Source of the DNA: Brenneria sp. hezel4-2-4
GTDB taxonomy: Bacteria; Pseudomonadota; Gammaproteobacteria; Enterobacterales; Enterobacteriaceae
Length of the DNA: 64,000 bases
Reading direction: 5' to 3'
Assembly (NCBI RefSeq): GCF_013155275.1
Contig: NZ_JABJXS010000007.1
Coordinates: 124,001 to 188,000, forward strand
The translations under genes were made by a program, and so were the position numbers. Under the pieces are notes generated by a model. It saw only the letters and a list, made by a program, of their open reading frames with translations. It had not been told where the DNA came from and ran no database searches. Each line of letters starts with the position of its first letter. Positions within the stretch are counted from its first letter, which is position 1. This document shows positions 47,539 through 56,240 of this stretch, piece by piece.

Positions 47539-48225
47539 TTATTGATTCTCCGGCAGACGCGGCATCCAGTCTATCGGAGCCAATCCTTGTTGCTCAAGGA
47601 GCCGGTTGGCCTGGGAAAAGTGTTTACACCCCAGGAAGCCGCGATGGGCCGATAAAGGGGAGGGGTGCGGCGCTTTTAAAACGTGGTGGCGCTGGCGGTC
47701 AATAATGTTGCCTTTTTTCTGCGCATGCGATCCCCACAGTAAAAAGACAAGCCCTTCCCGGTTCTCATTCAATGCCGCAATAACGCGATCGGTAAAAGTT
47801 TCCCAGCCCAGATTAGCGTGGGAATGGGCCTGACCGGCCTCAACGGTTAACACCGTATTCAGCAACAGCACCCCTTGCTCGGCCCAGCTTTGCAGGAAGC
47901 CATGTCGTGGGATTTCAAAGCCCGGTATGTCATTAGCCAGTTCTTTATAAATATTGACCAGCGACGGCGGCGCAGGAACGCCGGGACGAACGGAAAAAGA
48001 GAGTCCATGCGCCTGGTTAGGGCCGTGATAGGGATCCTGACCGAGAATAACCACTTTAACCTGATGAAGTTCGGTAAAGCGGAAAGCGTTAAAGACATCT
48101 TTCTGCGGAGGGTAAATGGTTTTTCCAGCGGCGCGTTCTTTGCCGACGAATTCAAGCGTATTAATAAAGTAGGGCTGCTGTTTTTCTTGCGCCAGTACGT
48201 CATGCCAGGTTAGGGAAGTCGCCAT
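47539..48225 (-). CDS. ung: Uracil-DNA glycosylase
   Basis: Removes uracil from DNA in base excision repair. The product is 228 residues (E. coli 229). The catalytic water-activating Asp is in [17 protein letters not shown], and the DNA-intercalating loop is [16 protein letters not shown] 48225 ([15 protein letters not shown]) aligns with E. coli; the frame is open to 48243. It is divergent from grcA, sharing a 365-bp region with the FNR sites. Confidence 0.97.
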   Translation of the reverse strand: MATSLTWHDVLAQEKQQPYFINTLEFVGKERAAGKTIYPPQKDVFNAFRFTELHQVKVVILGQDPYHGPNQAHGLSFSVRPGVPAPPSLVNIYKELANDIPGFEIPRHGFLQSWAEQGVLLLNTVLTVEAGQAHSHANLGWETFTDRVIAALNENREGLVFLLWGSHAQKKGNIIDRQRHHVLKAPHPSPLSAHRGFLGCKHFSQANRLLEQQGLAPIDWMPRLPENQ

Positions 48226-48387
48226 CATGCACTCTCTGTCCATAGGGTGGATTTTATTGTCGGTAGCTTACCGTTCAATTGTGCCGAGGTAAAATCGTAC
48301 CGACAGGAAAAGTGCGGGAGTGATTGATTGTTTTGAAAATAAATTGAAAATTTACAAAAAAAATTGCAATTATGTGGGTGGTTAAAT

Positions 48388-48401
48388 TTGATATAAAACA
48401 A
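48388..48401 (+). promoter_or_regulatory. Upstream FNR site of grcA
   Basis: TTGAT-ATAA-AACAA matches the FNR consensus TTGAT-N4-ATCAA with one mismatch. Its centre is exactly 53 bp upstream of the perfect site, the same separation as the two FNR sites of E. coli yfiD (-93.5 and -40.5). Confidence 0.65.
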
Positions 48402-48440
48402 TAAATTGCCCGAATCGCTAGATTACGCAAGGTTCTTAAA

Positions 48441-48454
48441 TTGATTTAAATCAA
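48441..48454 (+). promoter_or_regulatory. Perfect FNR box of grcA
   Basis: TTGAT-TTAA-ATCAA is a perfect FNR palindrome. If centred at -40.5 it predicts a transcription start near 48488, and a -10-like TGGTATA lies at 48474-48480. It implies strong anaerobic activation of grcA. Confidence 0.85.
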
Positions 48455-48590
48455 GGTTACTCCCACCTTGTACTGGTATACAGGGAGTCAGATACGGTTG
48501 GTTTTATGCAAACGTTAAGAACTGACGATAGTTTGTTACTGATACCAATTTTCAATTAAGACAATAATACGCCGTTTTACGGAGGCAATA

Positions 48591-48974
48591 ATGGTTACTG
48601 GTATTCAAATCACCAAAGCGAACAACAGTGCGCTGATCAATTCCTTCTGGTTGCTGGACGAAGAAAAATCTCAGGCACGTTGTGTCTGTGCAAAATCCGG
48701 TTATAGCGAAGATCAAATCGTGCCGGTAAGCGATCTGGGCCAGATCGAATATCGTGAAGTTCCGCTGGAAATCAAATCGGAAGTGCGCGTGGAAGGCGGT
48801 CAACATCTGAATGTAAACGTGCTGCGTCGGGAAACGCTGGAAGATGCCGTTCAACATCCGGAAAAATATCCGCAGCTGACAATCCGTGTTTCTGGTTATG
48901 CCGTGCGTTTTAACTCTTTGACGCCGGAACAGCAGCGCGACGTTATCACTCGTACTTTTACTGAAAGCCTGTAA
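48591..48974 (+). CDS. grcA: Autonomous glycyl radical cofactor GrcA (YfiD)
   Basis: Small stand-in for the C-terminal glycyl-radical domain of pyruvate formate-lyase, which rescues oxygen-damaged PFL. The product is 127 residues, the same length as E. coli. The radical-bearing glycine is in [14 protein letters not shown] near the C-terminus, and the terminal PFL-like helix [11 protein letters not shown] is intact. Tandem FNR sites and a GGAGG ribosome binding site lie upstream. Confidence 0.97.
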   Translation: MVTGIQITKANNSALINSFWLLDEEKSQARCVCAKSGYSEDQIVPVSDLGQIEYREVPLEIKSEVRVEGGQHLNVNVLRRETLEDAVQHPEKYPQLTIRVSGYAVRFNSLTPEQQRDVITRTFTESL

Positions 48975-49004
48975 GTTTCCAAGGTTATTCGAAACCTGGA
49001 TTAA

Positions 49005-49037
49005 AAAGAAAGGGAGCCGCGGCTCCCTTTCTTTTTT
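49005..49037. terminator. Bidirectional terminator between grcA and srmB
   Basis: The 14-bp stem AAAGAAAGGGAGCC / GGCTCCCTTTCTTT continues into A and T runs on both sides and terminates both convergent genes. Confidence 0.9.
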
Positions 49038-49043
49038 TGCGTG

Positions 49044-50375
49044 TTATTTGCCGGCCGATTCGTCAGTTTTTTGCTTCGGCTGGCGACGTTTACCGATGTT
49101 TTTGCTATCCCGGTGACGTACTTTCACTTTGACTTTGGCCTTCTCTTTGTCTTTCTCTTTTTTTTCTTGCCGCTTGGCCAACGCTTTCTTGGACGGCTTG
49201 CCCGTGGTTTTGGCGCTCGGCGCTTTGGTGGCCGGACGCAGCTCTTCAACAATGCGCGGCTTGAGCGGTTCATTCAGGTAACGGCTGATTTTGCCAAGCA
49301 GAAGATGGTCGTGCGCTTCAACAAAAGAGATGGCGCAACCTTTGCGACCCGCACGGCCCGTGCGTCCGATACGGTGGAGATAGGTGTCCGCGGTACGGGG
49401 CAGGTCAAAGTTGAACACATGGCTGACATCATTGATGTCTATGCCGCGCGCGGCGACATCGGTTGCAACCAGCACGTTCACCCGACCGTCGCTCAGGCGT
49501 TTAATCGCTTCGTTACGCTTGGCCTGCACCATTTCACCTTCGAGGTAACAGGCGGTAATGCCCGCTTCCCGCAACCAGGCAACCAGTTCATGAACGCGCT
49601 CGCGCTTACGCACGAAAACAATGGAGCGGGTGACATCCGGTTGTTTTAACTGATGGCAAAGCAGAGCCGTTTTGTGTTTGATGTCGTCGGCACGGTAGTA
49701 CCATTGCAGAATTTTTTTACGCTCGCGGCGTGAGGGATCGGCCTCAACTTCGACCGGATCGTTCAGCAAACGCTCGGCGAAGTCTTTAATCGCTTCGCCT
49801 TCCAGCGTGGCGGAAAAGAGCAGAGTCTGTTTACGCCAGCGGGTTTCACCGGCGATATGCTCGATATCCTGCGCGAATCCCATATCCAGCATTCTGTCCG
49901 CTTCATCGAGGATCAAGGTTTCCACCGCGCGGCAATCAAAGTTTTCTTCTTTAATGTATTGCAGCAAACGCCCCGTCGTGGCAACCACAACATCCTGGTT
50001 TTCACTAAACACTTCGGCGTGGTTCATATAAGCCACGCCGCCGGTAATAGTGGCGATGTCCAGATGGGTGTGGGCGGCCATGATGCGCGCCTGATCGGCA
50101 ACCTGCATGGCAAGTTCGCGCGTCGGCGTTAAGATCAGAATGCGAGGCGGCCCGGATTTTTTACGAGGAAAATCCAAGAGATGCTGTAAGACCGGCAACA
50201 GGTACGCGGCGGTTTTACCCGTGCCTGTCGGCGCTGAACCCAGTACATCGCGGCCGTCCATTGCCGGCGGGATTGCCGCCGACTGAATTGCAGTCGGACG
50301 TTCATAACCCATATCGCGCAGGGCGTCTAACAGGCTGTCATCAAGATCTAACTCGGAAAAATGTGTTGCTGTCAT
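49044..50375 (-). CDS. srmB: DEAD-box RNA helicase SrmB
   Basis: ATP-dependent RNA helicase for early 50S ribosome assembly, important in the cold. The product is 443 residues (E. coli 444). Motif I is APTGTGKTAAYLLP, Ia PTRELAMQVADQ, II DEAD (LILDEADRMLDMG), III SATLEGEA, VI HRIGRTGRAGRKG. The C-terminal tail is Lys-rich. It is divergent from trmN, as its E. coli counterpart is from yfiC. Confidence 0.97.
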   Translation of the reverse strand: MTATHFSELDLDDSLLDALRDMGYERPTAIQSAAIPPAMDGRDVLGSAPTGTGKTAAYLLPVLQHLLDFPRKKSGPPRILILTPTRELAMQVADQARIMAAHTHLDIATITGGVAYMNHAEVFSENQDVVVATTGRLLQYIKEENFDCRAVETLILDEADRMLDMGFAQDIEHIAGETRWRKQTLLFSATLEGEAIKDFAERLLNDPVEVEADPSRRERKKILQWYYRADDIKHKTALLCHQLKQPDVTRSIVFVRKRERVHELVAWLREAGITACYLEGEMVQAKRNEAIKRLSDGRVNVLVATDVAARGIDINDVSHVFNFDLPRTADTYLHRIGRTGRAGRKGCAISFVEAHDHLLLGKISRYLNEPLKPRIVEELRPATKAPSAKTTGKPSKKALAKRQEKKEKDKEKAKVKVKVRHRDSKNIGKRRQPKQKTDESAGK

Positions 50376-50508
50376 GGTCTACCTCTGTTTGGGGCGCTGA
50401 TTATAGACGCATTGGCCGTGTTCTTCACCTGTTTAAACCGACAACCGCGCTTTTACTGTATAGATGTTTATCCTATGCTACGACGGTTTTAATCTGGAAC
50501 GCATAATC

Positions 50509-51255
50509 ATGAGTGTGCAATCTGATAATAAACCGACGCTGCGTGGCGGCGGGTTTACTTTCAAACAATTTTTTGTCGCGCACGATCGCTGTGCGATGAA
50601 GGTGGGCACCGATGGCATATTGTTGGGCGCCTGGACGCCGGTAGCCGGCGTATCGCGCATATTGGATATTGGCTGCGGCTCTGGCCTGATCGCCCTGATG
50701 CTGGCGCAGCGAACCCGTCATCACGTGCAGATTGATGCGGTTGAACTGGATGCGGCGGCAGGCCGTCAGGCCGGTGAAAATATCGCGGCGTCGCCGTGGT
50801 CTGAACGTATGCGCGTTTATGTTGATGATGTTGTGAATTTCGCGGCCGCCGGCCCGGCGAGTTACCCCCTGATTATCAGCAATCCGCCTTATTATGCGCC
50901 CGGCGTCGCCTGCGGCACCGCGCAGCGAGCGCAGGCGCGTTACACCACCGCGCTGACGCATGAGATCCTGCTCGACTGCGTGCGGCGTTTGATAACGCCC
51001 GACGGCGTGTTCTGCGTGGTGTTGCCGACGGCGGTTGCCGACGATTTTATTCCGCTGGCGCAGCGGCGGAATTGGTTTCTCCGTCAGCGCTTGGACGTAA
51101 GCGAATATCATTCGCGGCCTGCGCACCGCACGTTGCTCGCCCTATCCCCGCAATCGGGAGAGTGTCTGACGCGGCAACTGGTGATTCGTGATGCGGATCG
51201 GCGCTATTCCACTGAATTTCAGGCGCTGACAAAAGATTTTTATCTGTTTATGTAG
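50509..51255 (+). CDS. trmN: tRNA1(Val) (adenine(37)-N6)-methyltransferase
   Basis: SAM-dependent enzyme (YfiC, TrmN6) that makes m6A37 in the tRNA(Val) with cmo5UAC anticodon; three genes for this tRNA lie about 5 kb away. The product is 248 residues (E. coli 245). The SAM-binding motif is [14 protein letters not shown] and the catalytic motif [11 protein letters not shown]. The start ATG 50509 ([11 protein letters not shown]) aligns with E. coli; the open frame extends to 50464. Confidence 0.94.
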   Translation: MSVQSDNKPTLRGGGFTFKQFFVAHDRCAMKVGTDGILLGAWTPVAGVSRILDIGCGSGLIALMLAQRTRHHVQIDAVELDAAAGRQAGENIAASPWSERMRVYVDDVVNFAAAGPASYPLIISNPPYYAPGVACGTAQRAQARYTTALTHEILLDCVRRLITPDGVFCVVLPTAVADDFIPLAQRRNWFLRQRLDVSEYHSRPAHRTLLALSPQSGECLTRQLVIRDADRRYSTEFQALTKDFYLFM

Positions 51256-51277
51256 GTTCCGCGATCGGGAACCTACA
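51251..51277. terminator. Hairpin between trmN and nadB
   Basis: TGTAGGTTCC (51251-51260) pairs perfectly with GGAACCTACA (51268-51277) and overlaps the trmN stop codon. It serves the convergent genes trmN and nadB. Confidence 0.65.
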
Positions 51278-51288
51278 TAACGGTGAGG

Positions 51289-52890
51289 CTAGGGCGTAAG
51301 GATCGTCGGTTTAGGTGCATCGAACCGGACTGGATAATCAAGGGTGTAGTGCAATCCGCGGCTTTCTTTTCTGTCCAGCGCGCAGCGAACGATTAACTCG
51401 GCCACCTGTACCAGATTGCGTAACTCCAGCAAATTATTGGAAATGCGGAAATGCGAGTAATACTCGTCGATTTCCTGCTGGAGCAGGATAATGCGATGCA
51501 GCGCCCGTTCCAGTCGTTTAGTGGTGCGCACGATCCCGACATAGTCCCACATAAATAGCCTTAGCTCGTGCCAGTTATGCTGGATAACCACCTGTTCGTC
51601 CGAATTGTCGACCTGACTTTCATCCCAGGCCGGCAATTCCCCTGCCGGCATGATTTGCGGCAGGCGTTGCAGGATATCTTCCGATGCCGACCAACCGTAT
51701 ACCAGACACTCCAGTAAAGAGTTCGACGCCATGCGGTTTGCGCCGTGCAGTCCGGTATAGCTCACCTCGCCGATGGCATACAGCCCGTCGACATCGGTAT
51801 GCCCATGCTGATCGACCATCACGCCGCCGCAGGTATAGTGCGCGGCAGGAACAATGGGGATCGCTTCACGGGTGATATCAATGCCTAACGACAACAGCTT
51901 TTCATAGATGGTGGGGAAATGCTGCTTCACAAACTCGGCAGGTTTGTGGCTGATGTCCAGGTACATGCAGTCAGCGCCAAGACGCTTCATTTCGTGGTCA
52001 ATGGCTCTGGCAACCACATCACGCGGGGCAAGTTCGCCCCGGGGATCGAAATCAGGCATGAAACGGCTGCCGTCGGGGCGCTTCAGGTAAGCGCCTTCCC
52101 CACGCAGGGCTTCGGTCAGCAGGAAGTTTCGCGCCTGCGGGTGAAATAAGCAGGTAGGGTGAAACTGATTAAATTCCAGATTGGCCACCCGGCAGCCCGC
52201 ACGCCATGCCATGGCAATGCCATCGCCGGATGAAATGTCCGGGTTGGTGGTGTATTGATACACCTTGGATGCGCCGCCGGTGGCGAGAACCACGGTTTTC
52301 GCCCGGCAGGATTCGACGACTTCCCGTTCACGGTTCCAGATGTAAGCGCCGACAATTCGCCGGGTTCCCGTCAGACCTAGCTTATCGGACGTGATCAAAT
52401 CGACGGCATTACAACGTTCCATAATATGGATATTGGGATGAGAGCGGGCTTTTTGTACCAGAATATTTTCCACTTCTTTCCCGGTGGCGTCAGCCGCGTG
52501 CAGTATGCGGCGGTGGCTATGCCCCCCTTCGCGGGTAAGGTGATAGCGCGCTTCACCGTTGGTGCTGGTTTCCGTATCGAACAAGACGCCCTGATCGATC
52601 AGCCATTGCACACAACTTTTGGCATTGCTGGCGATGAACTCCACGGCTTGGCGTTCGCACAGTCCGTCACCCGCGATTAATGTGTCTTCAATATGTGAAT
52701 CGATGCTATCGGTCTCATCGAAAACCGCGGCGATACCGCCCTGGGCATAGAAAGTCGAGCCCTCATTAAGCGGGCCTTTGCTGAGAACGGTAACGTTTGC
52801 CTGCGCGGCCAGACGAAGGGCGAGAGACAGCCCGGCAGCGCCGCTGCCAATGATCAATACATCACAGGAGTATTCAGTGGTCGGTTGCAT
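51289..52890 (-). CDS. nadB: L-aspartate oxidase
   Basis: FAD enzyme that oxidises aspartate to iminoaspartate, the first step of NAD synthesis. The product is 533 residues (E. coli 540). The FAD-binding motif is [20 protein letters not shown], the succinate-dehydrogenase-type active-site region is [15 protein letters not shown], and [20 protein letters not shown] closes the FAD site. The frame is open to 53001, but ATG 52890 ([11 protein letters not shown]) matches the family. It is divergent from the rpoE operon, as in E. coli. Confidence 0.97.
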   Translation of the reverse strand: MQPTTEYSCDVLIIGSGAAGLSLALRLAAQANVTVLSKGPLNEGSTFYAQGGIAAVFDETDSIDSHIEDTLIAGDGLCERQAVEFIASNAKSCVQWLIDQGVLFDTETSTNGEARYHLTREGGHSHRRILHAADATGKEVENILVQKARSHPNIHIMERCNAVDLITSDKLGLTGTRRIVGAYIWNREREVVESCRAKTVVLATGGASKVYQYTTNPDISSGDGIAMAWRAGCRVANLEFNQFHPTCLFHPQARNFLLTEALRGEGAYLKRPDGSRFMPDFDPRGELAPRDVVARAIDHEMKRLGADCMYLDISHKPAEFVKQHFPTIYEKLLSLGIDITREAIPIVPAAHYTCGGVMVDQHGHTDVDGLYAIGEVSYTGLHGANRMASNSLLECLVYGWSASEDILQRLPQIMPAGELPAWDESQVDNSDEQVVIQHNWHELRLFMWDYVGIVRTTKRLERALHRIILLQQEIDEYYSHFRISNNLLELRNLVQVAELIVRCALDRKESRGLHYTLDYPVRFDAPKPTILTP

Positions 52891-53089
52891 GTTCGTGTCG
52901 TCAACGTAAGAAAGAAGAGGAAAACCGATGTTAGCACTCAATGTTTTATCCCTGTATTGATTTTTACCGCCCTGTAAAGATGTATAAATACCGGACTCCA
53001 TGAGGGCCCGGGCCGTGCTAATGTGGTGGATTTATCGTATGATCGGTCAGGTCTGCGCCATGATAAATGAAAAAACCAGGGGCGTTGAC

Positions 53090-53239
53090 GTGAAAGCGTT
53101 ACGTACGGGGTTAAACAACGGTAAGCAGAAGAAATTGATTACCCGGAACTTTATGTCATGTATTGACTCCAAGCTAGAGCTTGCTCTGGGTATAACTATA
53201 TGGCTGGCAGTACTATTTTACGTGTGGAGAACGATTTGA
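53090..53239 (+). CDS. Candidate rpoE leader peptide (RseD-like)
   Basis: A 49-residue ORF starting at GTG 53090 with AGGGG 7 nt upstream and ending at TGA 53237-53239. The start of the rpoE Shine-Dalgarno (GAGGAGA, 53238-53244) overlaps its stop, so translation of rpoE could be coupled to it. The product has a basic N-terminus (GKQKKLITRNF) and one hydrophobic helix (LALGITIWLAVLFYVW). E. coli has a short leader ORF, rseD, in this position; the assignment rests on position and size. The frame is open further upstream (to 53000). Confidence 0.6.
   Translation: MKALRTGLNNGKQKKLITRNFMSCIDSKLELALGITIWLAVLFYVWRTI
53145..53172 (+). promoter_or_regulatory. Autoregulatory sigma-E promoter of rpoE
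   Basis: GGAACTT (53145-53151), 16-nt spacer, TCCAA (53168-53172). The -35 is perfect; the -10 deviates from TCTGA, but the E. coli rpoE promoter also has a non-consensus -10. It lies inside the leader ORF, so transcripts from it would lack the leader's start codon. Confidence 0.65.
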
Positions 53240-53255
53240 GGAGATATTACCTCGG

Positions 53256-53831
53256 ATGAGCGAGCAGCTAGCAGATCAGGTTCTGGTCGAGCGGGTCCAG
53301 AAGGGCGATCAAAAATCGTTTAACCTACTGGTTATTCGCTACCAGCATAAGGTGGCGAGCCTGGTATCCCGTTATGTGCCCCAAGGGGACGTGCCTGACG
53401 TGGTGCAGGAATCGTTTATCAAAGCGTATCGCGCCCTGGAATCATTTCGCGGCGATAGCGCTTTTTATACATGGTTGTATCGGATTGCGGTGAATACGGC
53501 GAAAAATTATCTGGTTGCTCAGGGCCGACGCCCTCCTTCCAGCGATATTGATGCCAATGACGCTGAAAACTATGAAAATGCAGGCGCATTGAAAGAAATA
53601 TCGAACCCTGAGAATTTAATGTTGTCAGAGGAATTGAGAAGTATTGTTTTCCGTACTATTGAGTCTTTACCGGAAGATTTGCGCCTGGCGATTACGCTGC
53701 GCGAGTTAGATGGACTGAGTTACGAAGAGATCGCCATGATCATGGATTGTCCGGTCGGCACTGTTCGTTCTCGTATCTTCCGGGCCCGGGAAGCTATTGA
53801 TAATAAAGTACAACCGCTTATTCAGCGTTAG
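53256..53831 (+). CDS. rpoE: RNA polymerase sigma-E factor
   Basis: Group IV (ECF) sigma factor for the envelope stress response. The product is 191 residues, the same length as E. coli, and near-identical. Region 2 includes VVQESFIKAYRALESFRGDS and YTWLYRIAVNTAKNYL; region 4 includes LRLAITLRELDGLSYEEIA and PVGTVRSRIFRAREAI. It is followed by its anti-sigma factor gene rseA. Predicted targets in this window are its own promoter and degP. Confidence 0.99.
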   Translation: MSEQLADQVLVERVQKGDQKSFNLLVIRYQHKVASLVSRYVPQGDVPDVVQESFIKAYRALESFRGDSAFYTWLYRIAVNTAKNYLVAQGRRPPSSDIDANDAENYENAGALKEISNPENLMLSEELRSIVFRTIESLPEDLRLAITLRELDGLSYEEIAMIMDCPVGTVRSRIFRAREAIDNKVQPLIQR

Positions 53832-53888
53832 TGAGCTCCCATCGCTGCGCGTGATTAATGATGGATTTGACAAGGTAAGGGTATCGGT

Positions 53889-54539
53889 ATGCAGAAAGAG
53901 AAACTTTCCGCTTTAATGGATGGTGAGGCAGTAGATTCCGAACTGCTGAATTCCTTGTCACGCGATGACAAGTTGCAGCAAAGTTGGCAAAGTTATCATC
54001 TAATCCGCGATACGTTGCGTGGGGATATTGGTGAACAGGTCGTCCATCTGGATATCGCCTCCCGCGTTGCCGCCGCGATTGAAAAGGAACCCGCTCGCCT
54101 GGTTCCGCAATCGCAACCGGAGTCTCAGCCGCATCCCGATCGCTGGCCTCAGATGCCGTTCTGGCATAAGGTTCGTCCGTGGGCCAGCCAGTTGACTCAG
54201 GTAGGCGTTGCGGCCTGCGTGTCTCTGGCGGTTATCGTCGGCGTTCAGAATTATAACCAGACGGGGGTTGCGGACACCGTTACGGAATCCGCCGCGTTCA
54301 GCACGTTGCCGGCAATGGGAACCGCGTCTCCGGTCAGTCTGGGGGTTCCTTCAGAAAATATCGCCTCCCATAGCGGTCAGCAGAAATCCGATGTGCAGCG
54401 CAATCGCCTCAATGCTATTTTGCAGGACTATGAATTACAGCGCCGCCTGCACGCAGAGCAACTTCAGCAGCATGACGATCATCAGCAGGCTGCGATTCAG
54501 GTTCCAGGAACTCAATCATTAGGGACTCAGCCTCGGTAA
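53889..54539 (+). CDS. rseA: Anti-sigma-E factor RseA
   Basis: Inner-membrane protein that sequesters RpoE until cleaved by DegS and RseP. The product is 216 residues, equal to E. coli. The cytoplasmic RpoE-binding domain comes first (MQKEKLSALMDGEAVDSELL), then a single membrane segment (about residues 98-118, LTQVGVAACVSLAVIVGVQN), then a periplasmic domain where RseB binds, Gln/His-rich at the end. Its stop overlaps the rseB start by one base. Confidence 0.97.
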   Translation: MQKEKLSALMDGEAVDSELLNSLSRDDKLQQSWQSYHLIRDTLRGDIGEQVVHLDIASRVAAAIEKEPARLVPQSQPESQPHPDRWPQMPFWHKVRPWASQLTQVGVAACVSLAVIVGVQNYNQTGVADTVTESAAFSTLPAMGTASPVSLGVPSENIASHSGQQKSDVQRNRLNAILQDYELQRRLHAEQLQQHDDHQQAAIQVPGTQSLGTQPR

Positions 54540-55495
54540 TGAAGCATGTCTGGCTTGCCGCCTGTTTGCTGATTGGCAGTTTATGTTATTCCACCCTCGC
54601 CCCGGCGCAAACCGCGTCCGGGGCATTGTTGCAACAGATGAACAATGCCAGTCGCTCGTTAAACTACGAAATCTCTTTTATCAATATCACCCGTCAGGGA
54701 TTTGAGTCGGTACGATACCGTCACGCCGTTATTAATAATCGTTCATTGGCGCAGTTGGTGTTTATGGATGGGCCGCGGCGTGAGATCGTGCAGCGCGGGA
54801 ATGAAATCAGCTATTTCGATTCCGGCCTGGAGCCTTTTACCCTGTCGAGCGATCATATCGTCGATTCGTTACCTTCGCTGGTTTATGCAGATTTCCAAAA
54901 GCTCACCCAATATTATGATTTCGTTCCCGCGGACGGGCGAGTCCGTATCGCCGATCATCTGGCGGTGGGGATCCGGATTATTTCACGGGATGCGACGCGT
55001 TACAGCTATGCCGTGTGGGTTGACGCGGAGTCTAAACTGCCGTTACGGGTCGATTTGCAGGATGGTAATGGCGAACGTCTGGAACAGTTTCTGGCGACGT
55101 CGTTAATTGTGGACGATGACATTGTAAACGCCATGCGGCCGCTGGAAAGCATTCACTTGCCTCCGTCATTGCCCGTGCCCCGTTCAGAAAACATCGATTT
55201 CGCCTGGTCGGCAGAATGGTTGCCGGTGGGGATGAAAGAGGTTTCGCACAGCCGCAGAACGTTGCCGGGCGTCAATTTGCCGATTGAAACGCGTTTGTAC
55301 AGTGATGGTTTGTTTAGTTTTTCCGTCAACGTCAGCCCTGCTTCCGAAGCGCGGGCTGAGCAGGCTGTTCGTACCGGAAGGCGTTCAATACACACTGAGG
55401 TTCGCGATAATAATGAGATCACGGTTGTCGGTGAACTCCCGCCGGCCACGGCTAAACGCGTGGCGGACAATATTATCCTGAAGGCGCAACAATGA
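54539..55495 (+). CDS. rseB: Periplasmic sigma-E regulator RseB
   Basis: Binds the periplasmic part of RseA and shields it from DegS; off-pathway LPS and outer-membrane proteins release it. The product is 318 residues (E. coli 318). The signal peptide ends near LAPAQT. An N-terminal LolA-like domain (ALLQQMNNASRSLNYEISFI) and a smaller C-terminal domain (about residues 215-318) are present. It overlaps rseA by one base and rseC by four. Confidence 0.97.
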   Translation: MKHVWLAACLLIGSLCYSTLAPAQTASGALLQQMNNASRSLNYEISFINITRQGFESVRYRHAVINNRSLAQLVFMDGPRREIVQRGNEISYFDSGLEPFTLSSDHIVDSLPSLVYADFQKLTQYYDFVPADGRVRIADHLAVGIRIISRDATRYSYAVWVDAESKLPLRVDLQDGNGERLEQFLATSLIVDDDIVNAMRPLESIHLPPSLPVPRSENIDFAWSAEWLPVGMKEVSHSRRTLPGVNLPIETRLYSDGLFSFSVNVSPASEARAEQAVRTGRRSIHTEVRDNNEITVVGELPPATAKRVADNIILKAQQ

Positions 55496-55962
55496 TTAAA
55501 GAATGGGCGACGGTTATTTCATGGCAGGACGGCATCGCGCTGCTACGCTGTGAACAACGTTCCGGATGCAGCGGCTGCCAATCGCGTTCGACATGTGGAA
55601 CCGGGTTGTTGAATCAGCTAGGCGCGCCGGCTGAACACCTGTTGCAGGTGCCTTGTGAACAACCGTTGCAAACCGGGCAACGGGTGGAGCTGGGGATTGC
55701 CGAAAAGCATTTGTTGCAGTCCGCGGTGATGGTCTACTTTGTTCCTCTGGTGGGGTTGCTTGCCGGAGCGGCGCTGTTTCAGGCTCTTTTTATCAGCGAG
55801 TTCTCCGCCATTCTCGGGGCATTGACCGGGGGCGGGCTGGCTTTTTTATCGGTAAAGCGCTGGGCGGGAAACCCCGATAAAAACAGCCGCTATCAACCCG
55901 TCATTTTGCAAATTGCGTTGCCGGGTGAGTTATTACACATTCACAGCGTCGCGGAGTCATAG
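55492..55962 (+). CDS. rseC: SoxR-reducing system protein RseC
   Basis: Inner-membrane protein of the RseC/MucC family, 156 residues (E. coli 159), implicated in reduction of SoxR and in sigma-E signalling. A cysteine cluster CEQRSGCSGCQSRSTCGTG lies near the N-terminus, followed by two membrane segments (about residues 77-98 and 100-121). The start overlaps the rseB stop (ATGA). About 280 bp without a clear gene separate it from lepA and should hold the lepA promoter. Confidence 0.95.
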   Translation: MIKEWATVISWQDGIALLRCEQRSGCSGCQSRSTCGTGLLNQLGAPAEHLLQVPCEQPLQTGQRVELGIAEKHLLQSAVMVYFVPLVGLLAGAALFQALFISEFSAILGALTGGGLAFLSVKRWAGNPDKNSRYQPVILQIALPGELLHIHSVAES

Positions 55963-56240
55963 AATGGGGCGAGCGGGGTAATACCCTATCGCTATTCCTT
56001 ATTATTCCCCATTATTTTCAGCCGTTGTCATCGATTTGATCTCTTCTTTCACCCCGTCGTTCCGTGGTTCAGCATAAAACCGTCATAATCAAAGGTAATG
56101 CGCGGTACATGACTAGGTTTTCAGTCGTCCGGCATGTAGAATGCAGCGATTCAGGTGGAAGGTCGTCGCTGCTGTTTTCACCTAATGCGCATGCCCATCG
56201 GCAAGAATTTCAGGAATATCAAGGTAGAAAAATTTTTATA

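Noticed and set aside
52891-53001. 37-codon N-terminal extension of nadB
   Set aside because: The flavin-binding start of NadB aligns from 52890; the extension has no similarity and lies in the divergent promoter region.
56064-56240. 59-codon N-terminal extension of lepA
   Set aside because: LepA is conserved from [14 protein letters not shown]; the extension has unrelated composition and lies in the promoter region.
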